Notes under the pieces: generated by a model | Told to the model about the DNA's origin: nothing | Seen by the model: only the letters and a program-made list of their open reading frames with translations | Database searches by the model: none | Translations under genes and position numbers: made by a program | Origin: Terriglobia bacterium | GTDB taxonomy: Bacteria; Acidobacteriota; Terriglobia; Bryobacterales; Bryobacteraceae | Assembly (NCBI GenBank): GCA_025358575.1 | Contig: JANYJA010000221.1 | Span: 1-33,867 of the forward strand | DNA length: 33,867 bases | Direction: 5' to 3' | In this document: one piece after another, positions 8,684-17,005 of the stretch | How positions within the stretch are numbered: position 1 is the first letter of the stretch | How the letters are laid out: the number at the start of each line of letters is the position of its first letter

Positions 8684-9366
8684 AGCGGGAATCGTCAAGA
8701 GCTTTTCGAATTGGCGTGGCCGGGCCGGTCGGCAGCGGCAAGACGGCGCTGGTGAACTCCCTCTGCGAGGCGCTGGGCTCCAAGTATAGTTTGGCCGTGG
8801 TGACCAACGACATCTACACCCGTGAGGATGCTGAATTCCTCATTGCCGCGGGCTCCATTGCGGCGGAACGCGTGCGCGGCGTCGAGACCGGCGGCTGTCC
8901 GCACGCCGCCATTCGCGAAGACGCCTCGATGAACCTCGAGGCGATCGCGGAATTGGAAGCGGCTTTTTCGGATCTGGAACTGGTTTTCGTGGAAAGCGGC
9001 GGCGATAATCTGGCGGCGTCTTTCAGTCCGGAGCTGGTGGACGTTTCCATCTACGTGATCGATGTCGCCGGCGGCGACAAAATTCCGCGCAAAGGCGGCC
9101 CGGGCATCATTCGCTCGGACCTGCTCTTGATCAATAAAATCGACCTTGCGCCCTATGTAGGCGCATCTCTCGACGTCATGCGCAAAGACGCCGTGCGCAT
9201 GCGCGGCACTCTGCGCCCATTTGTGTTTTCAAATCTCAAGAGCGGTGAAGGCCTCGGCGCAGTGCGTGATTGGGTTGAGAACCAGATGAAAGAGCCGCGC
9301 CGCGAATTGGTGACGTTGCAGTCCGCGCGTGTTTCACATACCCATCGTCATCACCACGGTCATTGA
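8680..9366 (+). CDS. ureG: Urease accessory GTPase UreG with His-rich tail
   Basis: SIMIBI-class GTPase that hands nickel to the UreD-bound apo-urease. The P-loop '[10 protein letters not shown]', the '[15 protein letters not shown]' motif and the nickel-binding '[15 protein letters not shown]' motif are all present. I favour the TTG at 8680, overlapping the ureC stop, because it gives the short N-terminus usual for the family; AAAGG lies 12 bases upstream. An alternative GTG at 8632 would add 16 residues inside ureC. The C-terminus is unusual, ending '[10 protein letters not shown]', six His in the last ten residues. Such metal-storage stretches are more often found on UreE or at the N-terminus of UreG. 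No ureE or ureF lies next to it. The gene overlaps the convergent hydrolase by seven bases. Confidence 0.93.
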   Translation: MKRESSRAFRIGVAGPVGSGKTALVNSLCEALGSKYSLAVVTNDIYTREDAEFLIAAGSIAAERVRGVETGGCPHAAIREDASMNLEAIAELEAAFSDLELVFVESGGDNLAASFSPELVDVSIYVIDVAGGDKIPRKGGPGIIRSDLLLINKIDLAPYVGASLDVMRKDAVRMRGTLRPFVFSNLKSGEGLGAVRDWVENQMKEPRRELVTLQSARVSHTHRHHHGH

Positions 9367-10343
9367 AGGAAGCGCGCGATCGCGGCGGCGACGCGAGCCT
9401 GGTCACAGCCCGGCGTCAAGTGTCCGCAAGGGCTATCGATCTCAAGCGTTTCGCAATGCAGCAGCTTGGCCAAACTCAATGCGGGCAGCGGATTCACCAT
9501 GTGATCCTGCAAGCCCACAATCACCAATGTCCTCGCTTTCACTTTCGCAGCGGCGCTCTCCATCGATCCGTTCGATGCCTTCGCGATATCGTGACCGATC
9601 ATAGCCTCTAGCTGGCGTGTCCAATCGTCCCAGGCAAAATGAGCGGGCGTGTTCTGTTCGTTCTCGCTCATGAATTTCGCCGCGGCCGCGGGCGTTGTCT
9701 CGGTCGCGCGGTAGTTCGGAGTGGTGAGCGCGAACGCGTGCATGTCGGCCACGGCGCGCATTCCGGCTCGCGGAGGTTTCGCCGCTTCGATGGCGTGCAG
9801 CTCGGCGTTCCAGAGCAGCAGGTCCGTCGAGGTGAGTTGCGGCGATCCGACAATCGGAATGGCCTTGTCGAAGAAGTCCGGGTAAGCCACCATCCATTGA
9901 AACGTCTGCATGCCGCCCATTGAAATTCCCATCACGGCGTGGAGATGCTTTAGATGCAGTGTTTCGGTGACCAGTAGATACTGCGACCGTACCATGTCAC
10001 CCGTTGTGAATTTTGGAAATCGCAAGTGCGGCTGCGCTTTGCTGTTGGATGGTGAAGTCGATATGCCATCGCCTATCGCATCCACTGCGATCACGAAATA
10101 CTTATCGGAATCAATCAGTTTGCCGTGACCGATGTTGCCTCGAAGGTCGTTCGAAGTCCCAGTGAACCACGTGGGAAACAGAACGGCATTCGATTTCGCG
10201 TCGTTAAGCTTCCCAAACGTCTGATAGCCGATGCGGCAGTCGTGAAGGGTCAATCCGCTATCCAGCCGAAAACTGCCGAGCGACGCGAACTGAATTTCGG
10301 CCTGGGCCGAGAGTGCTAGAAGAAGAACTGTGAGCAGGCGCAT
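9360..10343 (-). CDS. Secreted alpha/beta hydrolase, MetX (homoserine acetyltransferase)-like
   Basis: 327 residues with a signal peptide ([15 protein letters not shown]) and an alpha/beta-hydrolase fold of the homoserine O-acetyltransferase-like group. The nucleophile is Ser141 in 'MGISMGGMQ', the acid is probably Asp in 'GLQDHMVNP', and the His lies in 'SPCGHLTPG' near the C-terminus. True MetX enzymes are cytosolic and slightly longer; export and lineage context argue for an esterase or acyl hydrolase of unknown substrate. It is the last gene of the long minus-strand operon, five bases after the amidohydrolase. Family call is firm, substrate is not. Confidence 0.85.
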   Translation of the reverse strand: MRLLTVLLLALSAQAEIQFASLGSFRLDSGLTLHDCRIGYQTFGKLNDAKSNAVLFPTWFTGTSNDLRGNIGHGKLIDSDKYFVIAVDAIGDGISTSPSNSKAQPHLRFPKFTTGDMVRSQYLLVTETLHLKHLHAVMGISMGGMQTFQWMVAYPDFFDKAIPIVGSPQLTSTDLLLWNAELHAIEAAKPPRAGMRAVADMHAFALTTPNYRATETTPAAAAKFMSENEQNTPAHFAWDDWTRQLEAMIGHDIAKASNGSMESAAAKVKARTLVIVGLQDHMVNPLPALSLAKLLHCETLEIDSPCGHLTPGCDQARVAAAIARFLQ

Positions 10344-10348
10344 GTGTT

Positions 10349-11266
10349 TTACCCCGAAAATCGAAATAGCGATTGAGCCGTCAGGCCGCGGATCTTCGCG
10401 CGGTTCTCATTTGTCGTGAAGGCGAACATATGATTGAATACGCGCGTTGCCGCGGCGAACTCGCTCATGTTCATCCCCAGCGCGCCCCACATCATTCGAT
10501 CCGGCCCAAAGGCATCGAACAGGCGGCGCACCAGCGGTTGCGCGTCGTCAAAGGGTTCCCGTTGCTTCGATGAATAGTCCACGCCAGAATATTTCATATA
10601 CGTTCTTGGCCGCTTTGCCAGTGCGACGACCTGCTCGAATTGCTCAGGCGTGCCTTGCCCCGCACGGCCGAGATGGTCGAGGATCACCGGAACATTGGGG
10701 AACTGCGCGGCAAGCTCGGCGATTTGCGGCGCATAAAAGGGGATGAAATGCATCTGCGCCGCGAGACCGAGTTCCTGCGCCGTCCGCCACAATTCGCGCA
10801 TTCCGGAAGACTGCATATCGCGATCGCGAATCGCACCGCCCGTCGAATGCCGCGAACCGGGCGCATGATTTTCATGCACTCGCACGGCAACGATTCGATT
10901 CGGAAACTTCCGCGTTAAAGCCCCCATGCGCTGTGGAGTTTCCGGCGAGATGGGATCGAAGAGACACGTGGCCTTAAAAAAACCGGGCGAAGGCTCGTTA
11001 GAAAAGATGAAATCGAGAATGCGGTGATCGTCCTGGTAGGGTTCGGGATGAACCACGATTACGTGATCGAGATGCGCGTCCTTCGCAAACGCGAGATAAG
11101 AACCGAGGGTCTGCGCGGGAGGCTGGTAGCTCGCGTTGGCGTGAAACTGGAATCCGCGCAGGAAGAGATGGACGTGTGTATCGATGAGCGGCGCTCCCGT
11201 CGAGGCGCCCGCTCGCGATACCGCCACCGATGCTGTAGCGGCTATCCAACGCCGGCGCGTGATCAC
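10349..11266 (-). CDS. Exported amidohydrolase-family (TIM barrel) protein, missing usual Asp
   Basis: 305 residues related to amidohydrolase_2 / dicarboxylate-lactonase-like hydrolases. A twin-arginine style leader (ITRRRWIAATASVAVSRAGA) precedes the metal-binding 'IDTHVHL' (about residues 28-34), then 'HPEPYQDDH' and 'VILDHLGRAG' near 198. The strand-8 motif, normally 'DRLMWGSDWP', reads 'DRMMWGALGMN' (about 257-266), so the conserved metal/catalytic Asp is absent. The GTG start at 11266 forms a GTGA overlap with the GH127 stop; a longer frame begins at 11314 but would lie within GH127 and lacks the leader at its N-terminus. It may be inactive, or may use other residues. Confidence 0.82.
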   Translation of the reverse strand: MITRRRWIAATASVAVSRAGASTGAPLIDTHVHLFLRGFQFHANASYQPPAQTLGSYLAFAKDAHLDHVIVVHPEPYQDDHRILDFIFSNEPSPGFFKATCLFDPISPETPQRMGALTRKFPNRIVAVRVHENHAPGSRHSTGGAIRDRDMQSSGMRELWRTAQELGLAAQMHFIPFYAPQIAELAAQFPNVPVILDHLGRAGQGTPEQFEQVVALAKRPRTYMKYSGVDYSSKQREPFDDAQPLVRRLFDAFGPDRMMWGALGMNMSEFAAATRVFNHMFAFTTNENRAKIRGLTAQSLFRFSG

Positions 11267-13182
11267 TGCCGCGGCACCCAAACCTCCATCGAGTCCTGAC
11301 CACGATTGGCCCACGCATAATACGGAATAAACGTGAGGGTCACCGGCTTCGAACGCGGCTTGGGCGCTTCAAGGGCCGCGTAGAGCGGCTCATCTTCAAG
11401 CGGCGTTTCAGCAACCGACCCGTTGTGTTTCAGCACCGTGATGCCACCCAGGAGATCGCGGCTAAACTCCTCCGTAAATCCCCGCCCCGCCGATAATTCT
11501 TCATCGAAGAGCCGTGTATTCTTGGGCTGGTCCGTCTGTTCCAGGCAATAGACCAAGGGCCCGCGTTCCACCGCGACGCGCCCCACATTTTCCCGAACCA
11601 GCGTATTGGCACGCGTCAGGCGCGGCTGCATATCAAACGTCACTTCCACATGGTCGCCGCGTGACCACCTGCGGCGAATCTCATAATATGCGCCAGCCGC
11701 CACGCCATGCTGTGAGGCGCCGTTAATTTGAACCGCCGTAGTTTTAGACCATTCCGGAATTCGCACGAAGAGACTGAATTCAGCGGGCACCGCCGGATCG
11801 ACGGCGATCTCCACCCGGTTATTCCAAGGGTATTGCGTGGATTGCCGTACGCGCAATTTCGCGCCATCTTCCAGATGCCAGTCCATTGTGGCGTTGTGAA
11901 AGAAGTTAACGTAGACTCCTTGTTTGCTGGTATTGAAAATATACCCGGGCAGGGAAGACAACGTGCGCTCGATGTTGGGTGGGCAACAGCTAGTTTCATA
12001 CCACTCATTGCGAATTTTTTCGCCAGTGGATTCGAGCGGATTGCGATAGCAATAAAGCGTTCCATCCAGCGACATGCCTGAATTCGTTCCGTTATAGAGG
12101 GAACGCTCCATCACGTCCGTAAAGCGCGATTCTCCGGTGACCATCAGCATTCGCCAGTTCCACATATAGTTGGCGATGGCAGCGCAGCTTTCGGTGTACG
12201 CCTGCGCGTTGGGAAGCTCGTAGTCATTGCCGAAGGCTTCATCCTGCGACCGCGACCCCACTCCACCGGTGATGTACATCTTATGCGCCACCATATCGCG
12301 CCACAGTGTTTCGAGAGTCTGGCGGTAGCGGGCGTCGCCGGTTTCGGCGTAGTAGTCGGTGGCACCGCATGAGGCGTACATCGCGCGGACAGCATGCCCT
12401 TCGAATTGCGTGCGCGATGTGAACGGGACGCCGCTGAACATGTACTTGATCTGCGAGTCCTTTAGATGCAGACGTTCGCGCTCAACGCCGCTTAGCAGGT
12501 ATCCGGCAAACTCAAGATATTTGCGCTGTCCCGTCGTGCGGTAGAGTTCGATGAGGCCCATTTCCAGTTCGGGATGTCCCGTCAGCGCGGGGCGTTTCTC
12601 GGGACCGAAGTTTTCTACCAGATAGTCGGCATAGCGAATGCCGCCGTCCATAAGCTTTCGATTTCCAGTAGCGCGGTAATAAGCGATCGCCGCTTGCAAT
12701 AGGTGTCCCAGGCAGTAGAGTTCATGCGAGCGATACATTTCAGTGAAGCGCTTCGAAGCATTCACGCCCTGATAGTAAGTGTTCAAATATCCGCTCGGCT
12801 CTTGCGCGGAGAGAATTGTGTCGGTGAGCTCGTCGATCTTGGCATGAAGAAAGGGAACGTCGCCAGACTGCAGCACGAACGCGGCGGCTTCAATCCATTT
12901 ATAAAGATCTGAGTCGGTGTAGACGGGGCCATTGTGGGGGGCGCTGTTTTTGCTTGCGACGTTACGAAAGTTTTCAACGATGCCGTGCTGCTCTAGCAGT
13001 TGGATCATCGTCGGCAGACTTTTCTCGACATTCACCTTGCGGCGCTCGGACCAAAAGCCATCCCCCATGGTGACGGCACTCACGGGAACGTCGTGGAGCT
13101 TCGCATAAGGAGACTGATCCAGCTTCAAAACCTGGGCCGACAAGATTCCAAAGGCGAAGATAGAAATAACGAGCGGTTGCAT
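11263..13182 (-). CDS. GH127 (DUF1680) glycoside hydrolase, probable beta-L-arabinofuranosidase
   Basis: 639 residues with a signal peptide (MQPLVISIFAFGILSAQ) and the (alpha/alpha)6 barrel family GH127. The characteristic Zn-thiolate site is visible: Glu and Cys in 'AYTESCAAIANYMWNW' (about residue 330) and the paired cysteines in 'YETSCCPPNIERTL' (about 397), one of which is the catalytic nucleophile in characterised members such as HypBA1. This indicates release of L-arabinose from arabinan or glycoprotein glycans, outside the cytoplasm. It begins 16 bases after ubiE and overlaps the next gene by four bases. Substrate specificity within GH127 cannot be told from sequence. Confidence 0.92.
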   Translation of the reverse strand: MQPLVISIFAFGILSAQVLKLDQSPYAKLHDVPVSAVTMGDGFWSERRKVNVEKSLPTMIQLLEQHGIVENFRNVASKNSAPHNGPVYTDSDLYKWIEAAAFVLQSGDVPFLHAKIDELTDTILSAQEPSGYLNTYYQGVNASKRFTEMYRSHELYCLGHLLQAAIAYYRATGNRKLMDGGIRYADYLVENFGPEKRPALTGHPELEMGLIELYRTTGQRKYLEFAGYLLSGVERERLHLKDSQIKYMFSGVPFTSRTQFEGHAVRAMYASCGATDYYAETGDARYRQTLETLWRDMVAHKMYITGGVGSRSQDEAFGNDYELPNAQAYTESCAAIANYMWNWRMLMVTGESRFTDVMERSLYNGTNSGMSLDGTLYCYRNPLESTGEKIRNEWYETSCCPPNIERTLSSLPGYIFNTSKQGVYVNFFHNATMDWHLEDGAKLRVRQSTQYPWNNRVEIAVDPAVPAEFSLFVRIPEWSKTTAVQINGASQHGVAAGAYYEIRRRWSRGDHVEVTFDMQPRLTRANTLVRENVGRVAVERGPLVYCLEQTDQPKNTRLFDEELSAGRGFTEEFSRDLLGGITVLKHNGSVAETPLEDEPLYAALEAPKPRSKPVTLTFIPYYAWANRGQDSMEVWVPRQ

Positions 13183-13198
13183 CGCTCACTATTATTTA

Positions 13199-13891
13199 TT
13201 ATTTTGTGGCGCAATGAATGGCAATTCCGCCGAGAACAAAAGGGAGTGCCGTCACGTGATGAAATTTGGCGCTGGCAAGCGCCCGCGAAAACTCCGGCAC
13301 CGTGACAAAGCTTTGCAGCGAATCGGGGATATACGTGTAAATGCGCGGCTCGCGGTGCAAGAGCCAGCCCCAGATAGCGCCTTGTTCGTAGAGGTAAATC
13401 AGAAACAACCGGCGCCAAAAATGATTTTCAGGGAGAAAGAAGTCAAGCGTGATGAGCCTTCCGCCAGGTCGCAATACGCGATGGAGTTCGCCTATCGACG
13501 CCGCCAGCTCCGGAAAATTGCGAAGGCCGTAGCCCACGAATACGGCGTCCAAGGAATTATCTTGAAACGGTAAACACGCCGCATCCCCGCAAACAGGGTC
13601 TCGAGCTCCCCCTTGGCGCGCCAACCGCAACATCTCTTCCGTGAGATCGCATGCAATGGTGATGGCCTGCGGGCGTCGGGCATGAACCAGCTTCGAGAAA
13701 TCACCTGTCCCGCATGCAAGGTCGAGGACCGTCGCGCGCTCCGCAAGACCGGCCATCTCAACGGCTCGTCTCTTCCAGCTCCGATCCATCCCGTAGGAAA
13801 ACACGCGTGTGATGAAGTCGTAGCGAGGCGCGACGACGCCGAACAACCTCCGCATCTTGCGTGTGTCCTGCCGCTCGGGAGGGATGGGCAC
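13199..13891 (-). CDS. ubiE: Demethylmenaquinone methyltransferase, UbiE/MenG-like
   Basis: SAM-dependent C-methyltransferase of 230 residues that makes menaquinone (or ubiquinone) in the last biosynthetic steps. It shows the family start 'MRRLFGVVAPRYDFITRVFSYGMDRSW', the SAM motif 'VLDLACGTGDFS', and 'VGYGLRNFPE' and 'LHRVLRPGGRL'. The GTG at 13891 was chosen since it lies one base after the upstream stop and yields a typical N-terminus; a longer frame to 13993 would run through the preceding gene. An ATG at 13855 is an alternative. Acidobacteria generally use menaquinone, which would favour the name menG. Confidence 0.92.
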   Translation of the reverse strand: MPIPPERQDTRKMRRLFGVVAPRYDFITRVFSYGMDRSWKRRAVEMAGLAERATVLDLACGTGDFSKLVHARRPQAITIACDLTEEMLRLARQGGARDPVCGDAACLPFQDNSLDAVFVGYGLRNFPELAASIGELHRVLRPGGRLITLDFFLPENHFWRRLFLIYLYEQGAIWGWLLHREPRIYTYIPDSLQSFVTVPEFSRALASAKFHHVTALPFVLGGIAIHCATK

Positions 13892-13892
13892 T

Positions 13893-14408
13893 TTATCGAA
13901 GCATTTGCGATGCGGTAGTGAGCTCTCCGCCGCGAGACGCAAAATCGGCCAAGAAACGCGCCGCCGCCTGGGCGTCCAACGGGGCGATAGCATCGGTCAC
14001 AAGACGCACCGGTTTACCCATGCCAAGCAGGCCCAACGCCGCGAACCGCACACAAAGTTCGGTCACCACACCGTAGACCACATATTCATCCGCAGCCAGT
14101 TCAACCAGCAGCGGACCCAGCTTCGGACTCGTGAACAAGTCCAGTTGTTGCTTCTCGATGATGTGCTGGCCATTCATAAGCGCCGCGGGTTTCAACTGGC
14201 CGGCGGTGCCAATTACGCAGTGCGGCCCATACTTCAAGAACTCCGGATCGTCTTCTGCATGCGCGCACATGGTGGAAATAAGCGTCCCCGCGCCGCGGTT
14301 CAAACGAGCCAGCGTGGGAACCAGCAGTTCCGCCCCGGGAACGTAAAGCGCGCCAGTTGGAAAGAGAAAATCGATCTGCGTGTCAATATCGAAATAGACG
14401 CGTTTCAT
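13893..14408 (-). CDS. Isochorismatase-family hydrolase, probable nicotinamidase
   Basis: 171 residues of the cysteine hydrolase fold. The catalytic triad is visible as Asp in 'DIDTQIDFLFPTG', Lys in 'IEKQQLDLF' and Cys in 'VVTELCVRFAA'. Its neighbour is nicotinate phosphoribosyltransferase, with which it shares an ATGA overlap at 14405-14408; deamidation of nicotinamide to nicotinate would feed that enzyme, so PncA function is likely. It is shorter than classical PncA (about 210 residues) and lacks an obvious long metal-binding insert, so another isochorismatase-like activity remains possible. Confidence 0.85.
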   Translation of the reverse strand: MKRVYFDIDTQIDFLFPTGALYVPGAELLVPTLARLNRGAGTLISTMCAHAEDDPEFLKYGPHCVIGTAGQLKPAALMNGQHIIEKQQLDLFTSPKLGPLLVELAADEYVVYGVVTELCVRFAALGLLGMGKPVRLVTDAIAPLDAQAAARFLADFASRGGELTTASQMLR

Positions 14409-15682
14409 TGCACGCTCCCACGGGTCTGCTCGTCGAGCGCGAGCAGTTCGGTGCTGTGTTCGATGCGCGGTGTCATGGATGGAACGCGGCGGGCGCGCTC
14501 GCGCGATTGTTCCAGACTGGGCAAATCCTGAACCAGTTGGCCCCCGATGATCACCGGTTTGAGCAGCGCCTCCGCCTTAGGCACGCACTCACCCGACCGT
14601 GTGATCACATCTCGATCTGTCAAACGAAAGATTTGTTTTGGCCCAGGCATAGTCTGCTTATCGGGGCTTAGCTTCATCGTGTAACGCTTCATTCCGGCGA
14701 CGTCGATTTCAACTAGCTTATACACCGCGCCCATGGACGGTGCATCGGCCGATGTCGCGAGCTCAGTGCCCACTCCGAACGAATCGATGGGCGCGCCGGC
14801 GGCAACAAGTTCCGCGATGCGGTGCTCATCAAGATCGCCGCTGATCATAATTTTCGCGTGTCGCAGACCCGCGCCGTCAAGCAGCGTGCGCACCTCGCGA
14901 GTCAGCGTTAGAAAGTCGCCGCTATCGAGTCGCACGCCCCAAAACGGTTCGCCCAGCGCGATGGCGCGGCGCGTCCCCGCGAGAGTATCGTAAGTATCCA
15001 CCAGATAGACAGTTCTCTCGCCGAGCAGTTTCTGGAGCTGACGAAACGCCTCGGACTCTCCGGCGAACGCCATGGTCCACGAGTGTGCGGCCGTTCCAAA
15101 CACGGGCAAGCCGTAGCGAAAGCCCGCCAGCGTATTGCTGGTGCCGGCGCAACCACCAATGTACGCGGCGCGCGCTCCCAGAACTCCGGCATCGGGAGTG
15201 TGCGCCCGGCGAGTGCCGAACTCAACCACTGGCCGACCTTCAGCCGCTCGCACCATCCGCGACGCCTTACTGGCGATCAAAGATTGAAACGTGATTGCGG
15301 AGAGCAAATAAGTCTCAGGTATCTGCGCCTCGATGATGGGCGCGCGCAGGGTGAGGATCGGCTCGCCCGCATAGAGAACGGTGCCCTCGGGGACGGCGAA
15401 CAAATCGCCGGTAAATTTCAGGCCACGCAAATATTCAAAAAAATCGGGATCGGCGGCGCCAAACTGCGGAAGCCCTCGCAGGTATTCGATCTCGGCGGCC
15501 TCGAAGCTGAGGTTCAGCAGGTAATCTACAATCTGCGGCAGGCCCGCGACCACAAGATAGTCACGATTGCGCGGCAGCCGCCGCAGCATGAACTCGAAAG
15601 TGGCCAGTTCGGCGGTCTTGCCAGCCGCAAAATACCCCGCGGCCATCGTGAGCTCGTAAAGATCTGTGAGAAGCGCGTTCAA
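14405..15682 (-). CDS. pncB: Nicotinate phosphoribosyltransferase
   Basis: 425 residues. Converts nicotinate and PRPP to nicotinate mononucleotide in the NAD salvage (Preiss-Handler) pathway. The N-terminus 'NALLTDLYELTMAAGYF', the 'VEFGTRRAHTPDAG' region and the PRPP-contact 'VRLDSGD' segment are diagnostic. The start codon is TTG at 15682, overlapping the DUF4340 stop by four bases (TTGA), and no better in-frame start gives the conserved N-terminus. The downstream nicotinamidase is also overlapped by four bases, making a two-gene salvage module inside the larger operon. Confidence 0.94.
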   Translation of the reverse strand: MNALLTDLYELTMAAGYFAAGKTAELATFEFMLRRLPRNRDYLVVAGLPQIVDYLLNLSFEAAEIEYLRGLPQFGAADPDFFEYLRGLKFTGDLFAVPEGTVLYAGEPILTLRAPIIEAQIPETYLLSAITFQSLIASKASRMVRAAEGRPVVEFGTRRAHTPDAGVLGARAAYIGGCAGTSNTLAGFRYGLPVFGTAAHSWTMAFAGESEAFRQLQKLLGERTVYLVDTYDTLAGTRRAIALGEPFWGVRLDSGDFLTLTREVRTLLDGAGLRHAKIMISGDLDEHRIAELVAAGAPIDSFGVGTELATSADAPSMGAVYKLVEIDVAGMKRYTMKLSPDKQTMPGPKQIFRLTDRDVITRSGECVPKAEALLKPVIIGGQLVQDLPSLEQSRERARRVPSMTPRIEHSTELLALDEQTRGSVQ

Positions 15683-16998
15683 GACTTCTTCGCGGGCTTT
15701 GGAGCTTCGGCTTTGATGCCGGCGATTGCTTTCTGTAAATCTTCCACGGTTTTCGGGTCCACTATGTAGATGTCGGACTCGCCTTCCCGCTTCGCAAAAA
15801 ACGCGCCGGCCTGCCCGGAAATCGCTACTTTTTCCACTCGCTTCCCATCGGGAGAGCTAACCGTCAAATCAATAATCGTCGGCCCCGCGGCTTTGTCGCC
15901 AAAACTTGCGGCACTCAAATCGCGCAGTTTGTCGATCGCACTTTGCACGCTTCCCGAATCCATCTGCTGCGGTCCGGACATCCACTTGTCGCCGCTTTTC
16001 TGATAAGTCGCCGCGCCGATCTGAAGTTTCCCCGGATCGTTGAAGCCGAAGTCGAAGAGCTTCTTATTGCGGAAATCGTCCAGCGATTTGTCGAGCCCTT
16101 GGCCAAGGTCGTTGGCAATCTTGAAGACGCCAGTGACAGCGGAACCCTTGGCGTAAAAATTCTTATCTTTGTCTTTGCGGACTTCCAAACTCTGAGCGCC
16201 GGCGGAATCGGTCAACGTCGCCGTTCCCACTTTGGTGCCGGAAATAAACGCCGCCTGGGCCTTCTGCGCATCCGCGTCGCTCACCGTGGTGTCCATCTTG
16301 GCATCCTTTAGTTTGCGGATCAAGTCATCGACTTGGCTGCCGTCGGCGCGCAGTGGGCGCGGCTTCAGAATCTGCCACTCATTCTGATTGTTCTTGCCAA
16401 ATTCGACCAACTGGCCCTTGGCGGCAAGCTCCATGCGCGTTAACTTGTCTGAGTTAAAAGTCAGGAGGCGCTTGTCGCGTAAGTCTTTCGGAGATTTGTC
16501 GAGATTTGTTTTGACGTAACTGGCAACCGTGAACACACGGGGATCGCCGGCCACCTTGGCGTAAGTGCCCCCCGTCGGGCTGTCATCACCCAGTTGCACG
16601 ACTTTTGTTTGATTGTTAGTCAGCCCGATTGTGATCTCTTCGGACGGTGCACTGAGCCCGAACGTTTTCAAATCAGCCGGCTTCTCGTCAATGAGGCGGT
16701 CGGACGTGAGAGACGCCAGCGCCGTGACGACGGAATTGACGCTGTCCTGATCGGCGTGCAGTGATGCGGGCTGAACAATTTCCCACTGCGATCCGATCTT
16801 CGAGAGCATCACCGGTTCAGCGCCTTTTTTGGCGAGTTTGATTTCTTTAAACTGGGCTTCCGGGATCGTCAGAATTTTGGGCGGGCCGTCGGCTTCCGGC
16901 TTCTTCTCCGTCGTGTCTTTCGTTTTTTCAGACCAATAGACCGCGCCAGCCAGCGCCGCCAGCACCACGCCAGCGGCCAGTAATCCTTTAAATTTCAT
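15679..16998 (-). CDS. DUF4340 domain protein, membrane-anchored partner of Gld-type ABC transporter
   Basis: 439 residues with one N-terminal membrane segment (about 4-20) followed by a charged linker and several repeated alpha/beta DUF4340 units. The start ATG at 16998 has AGGAGA about 11 bases upstream; a longer frame to 17043 overlaps gldG and is not preferred. DUF4340 proteins typically follow GldG-like genes and are thought to be periplasmic parts of the same complex; their biochemical role is unknown. The gene lies seven bases after the GldG-like gene. Many repeated 'K.A.L...' stretches make it low in recognisable motifs. Confidence 0.85.
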   Translation of the reverse strand: MKFKGLLAAGVVLAALAGAVYWSEKTKDTTEKKPEADGPPKILTIPEAQFKEIKLAKKGAEPVMLSKIGSQWEIVQPASLHADQDSVNSVVTALASLTSDRLIDEKPADLKTFGLSAPSEEITIGLTNNQTKVVQLGDDSPTGGTYAKVAGDPRVFTVASYVKTNLDKSPKDLRDKRLLTFNSDKLTRMELAAKGQLVEFGKNNQNEWQILKPRPLRADGSQVDDLIRKLKDAKMDTTVSDADAQKAQAAFISGTKVGTATLTDSAGAQSLEVRKDKDKNFYAKGSAVTGVFKIANDLGQGLDKSLDDFRNKKLFDFGFNDPGKLQIGAATYQKSGDKWMSGPQQMDSGSVQSAIDKLRDLSAASFGDKAAGPTIIDLTVSSPDGKRVEKVAISGQAGAFFAKREGESDIYIVDPKTVEDLQKAIAGIKAEAPKPAKKS

Positions 16999-17005
16999 TC
17001 CCGCG

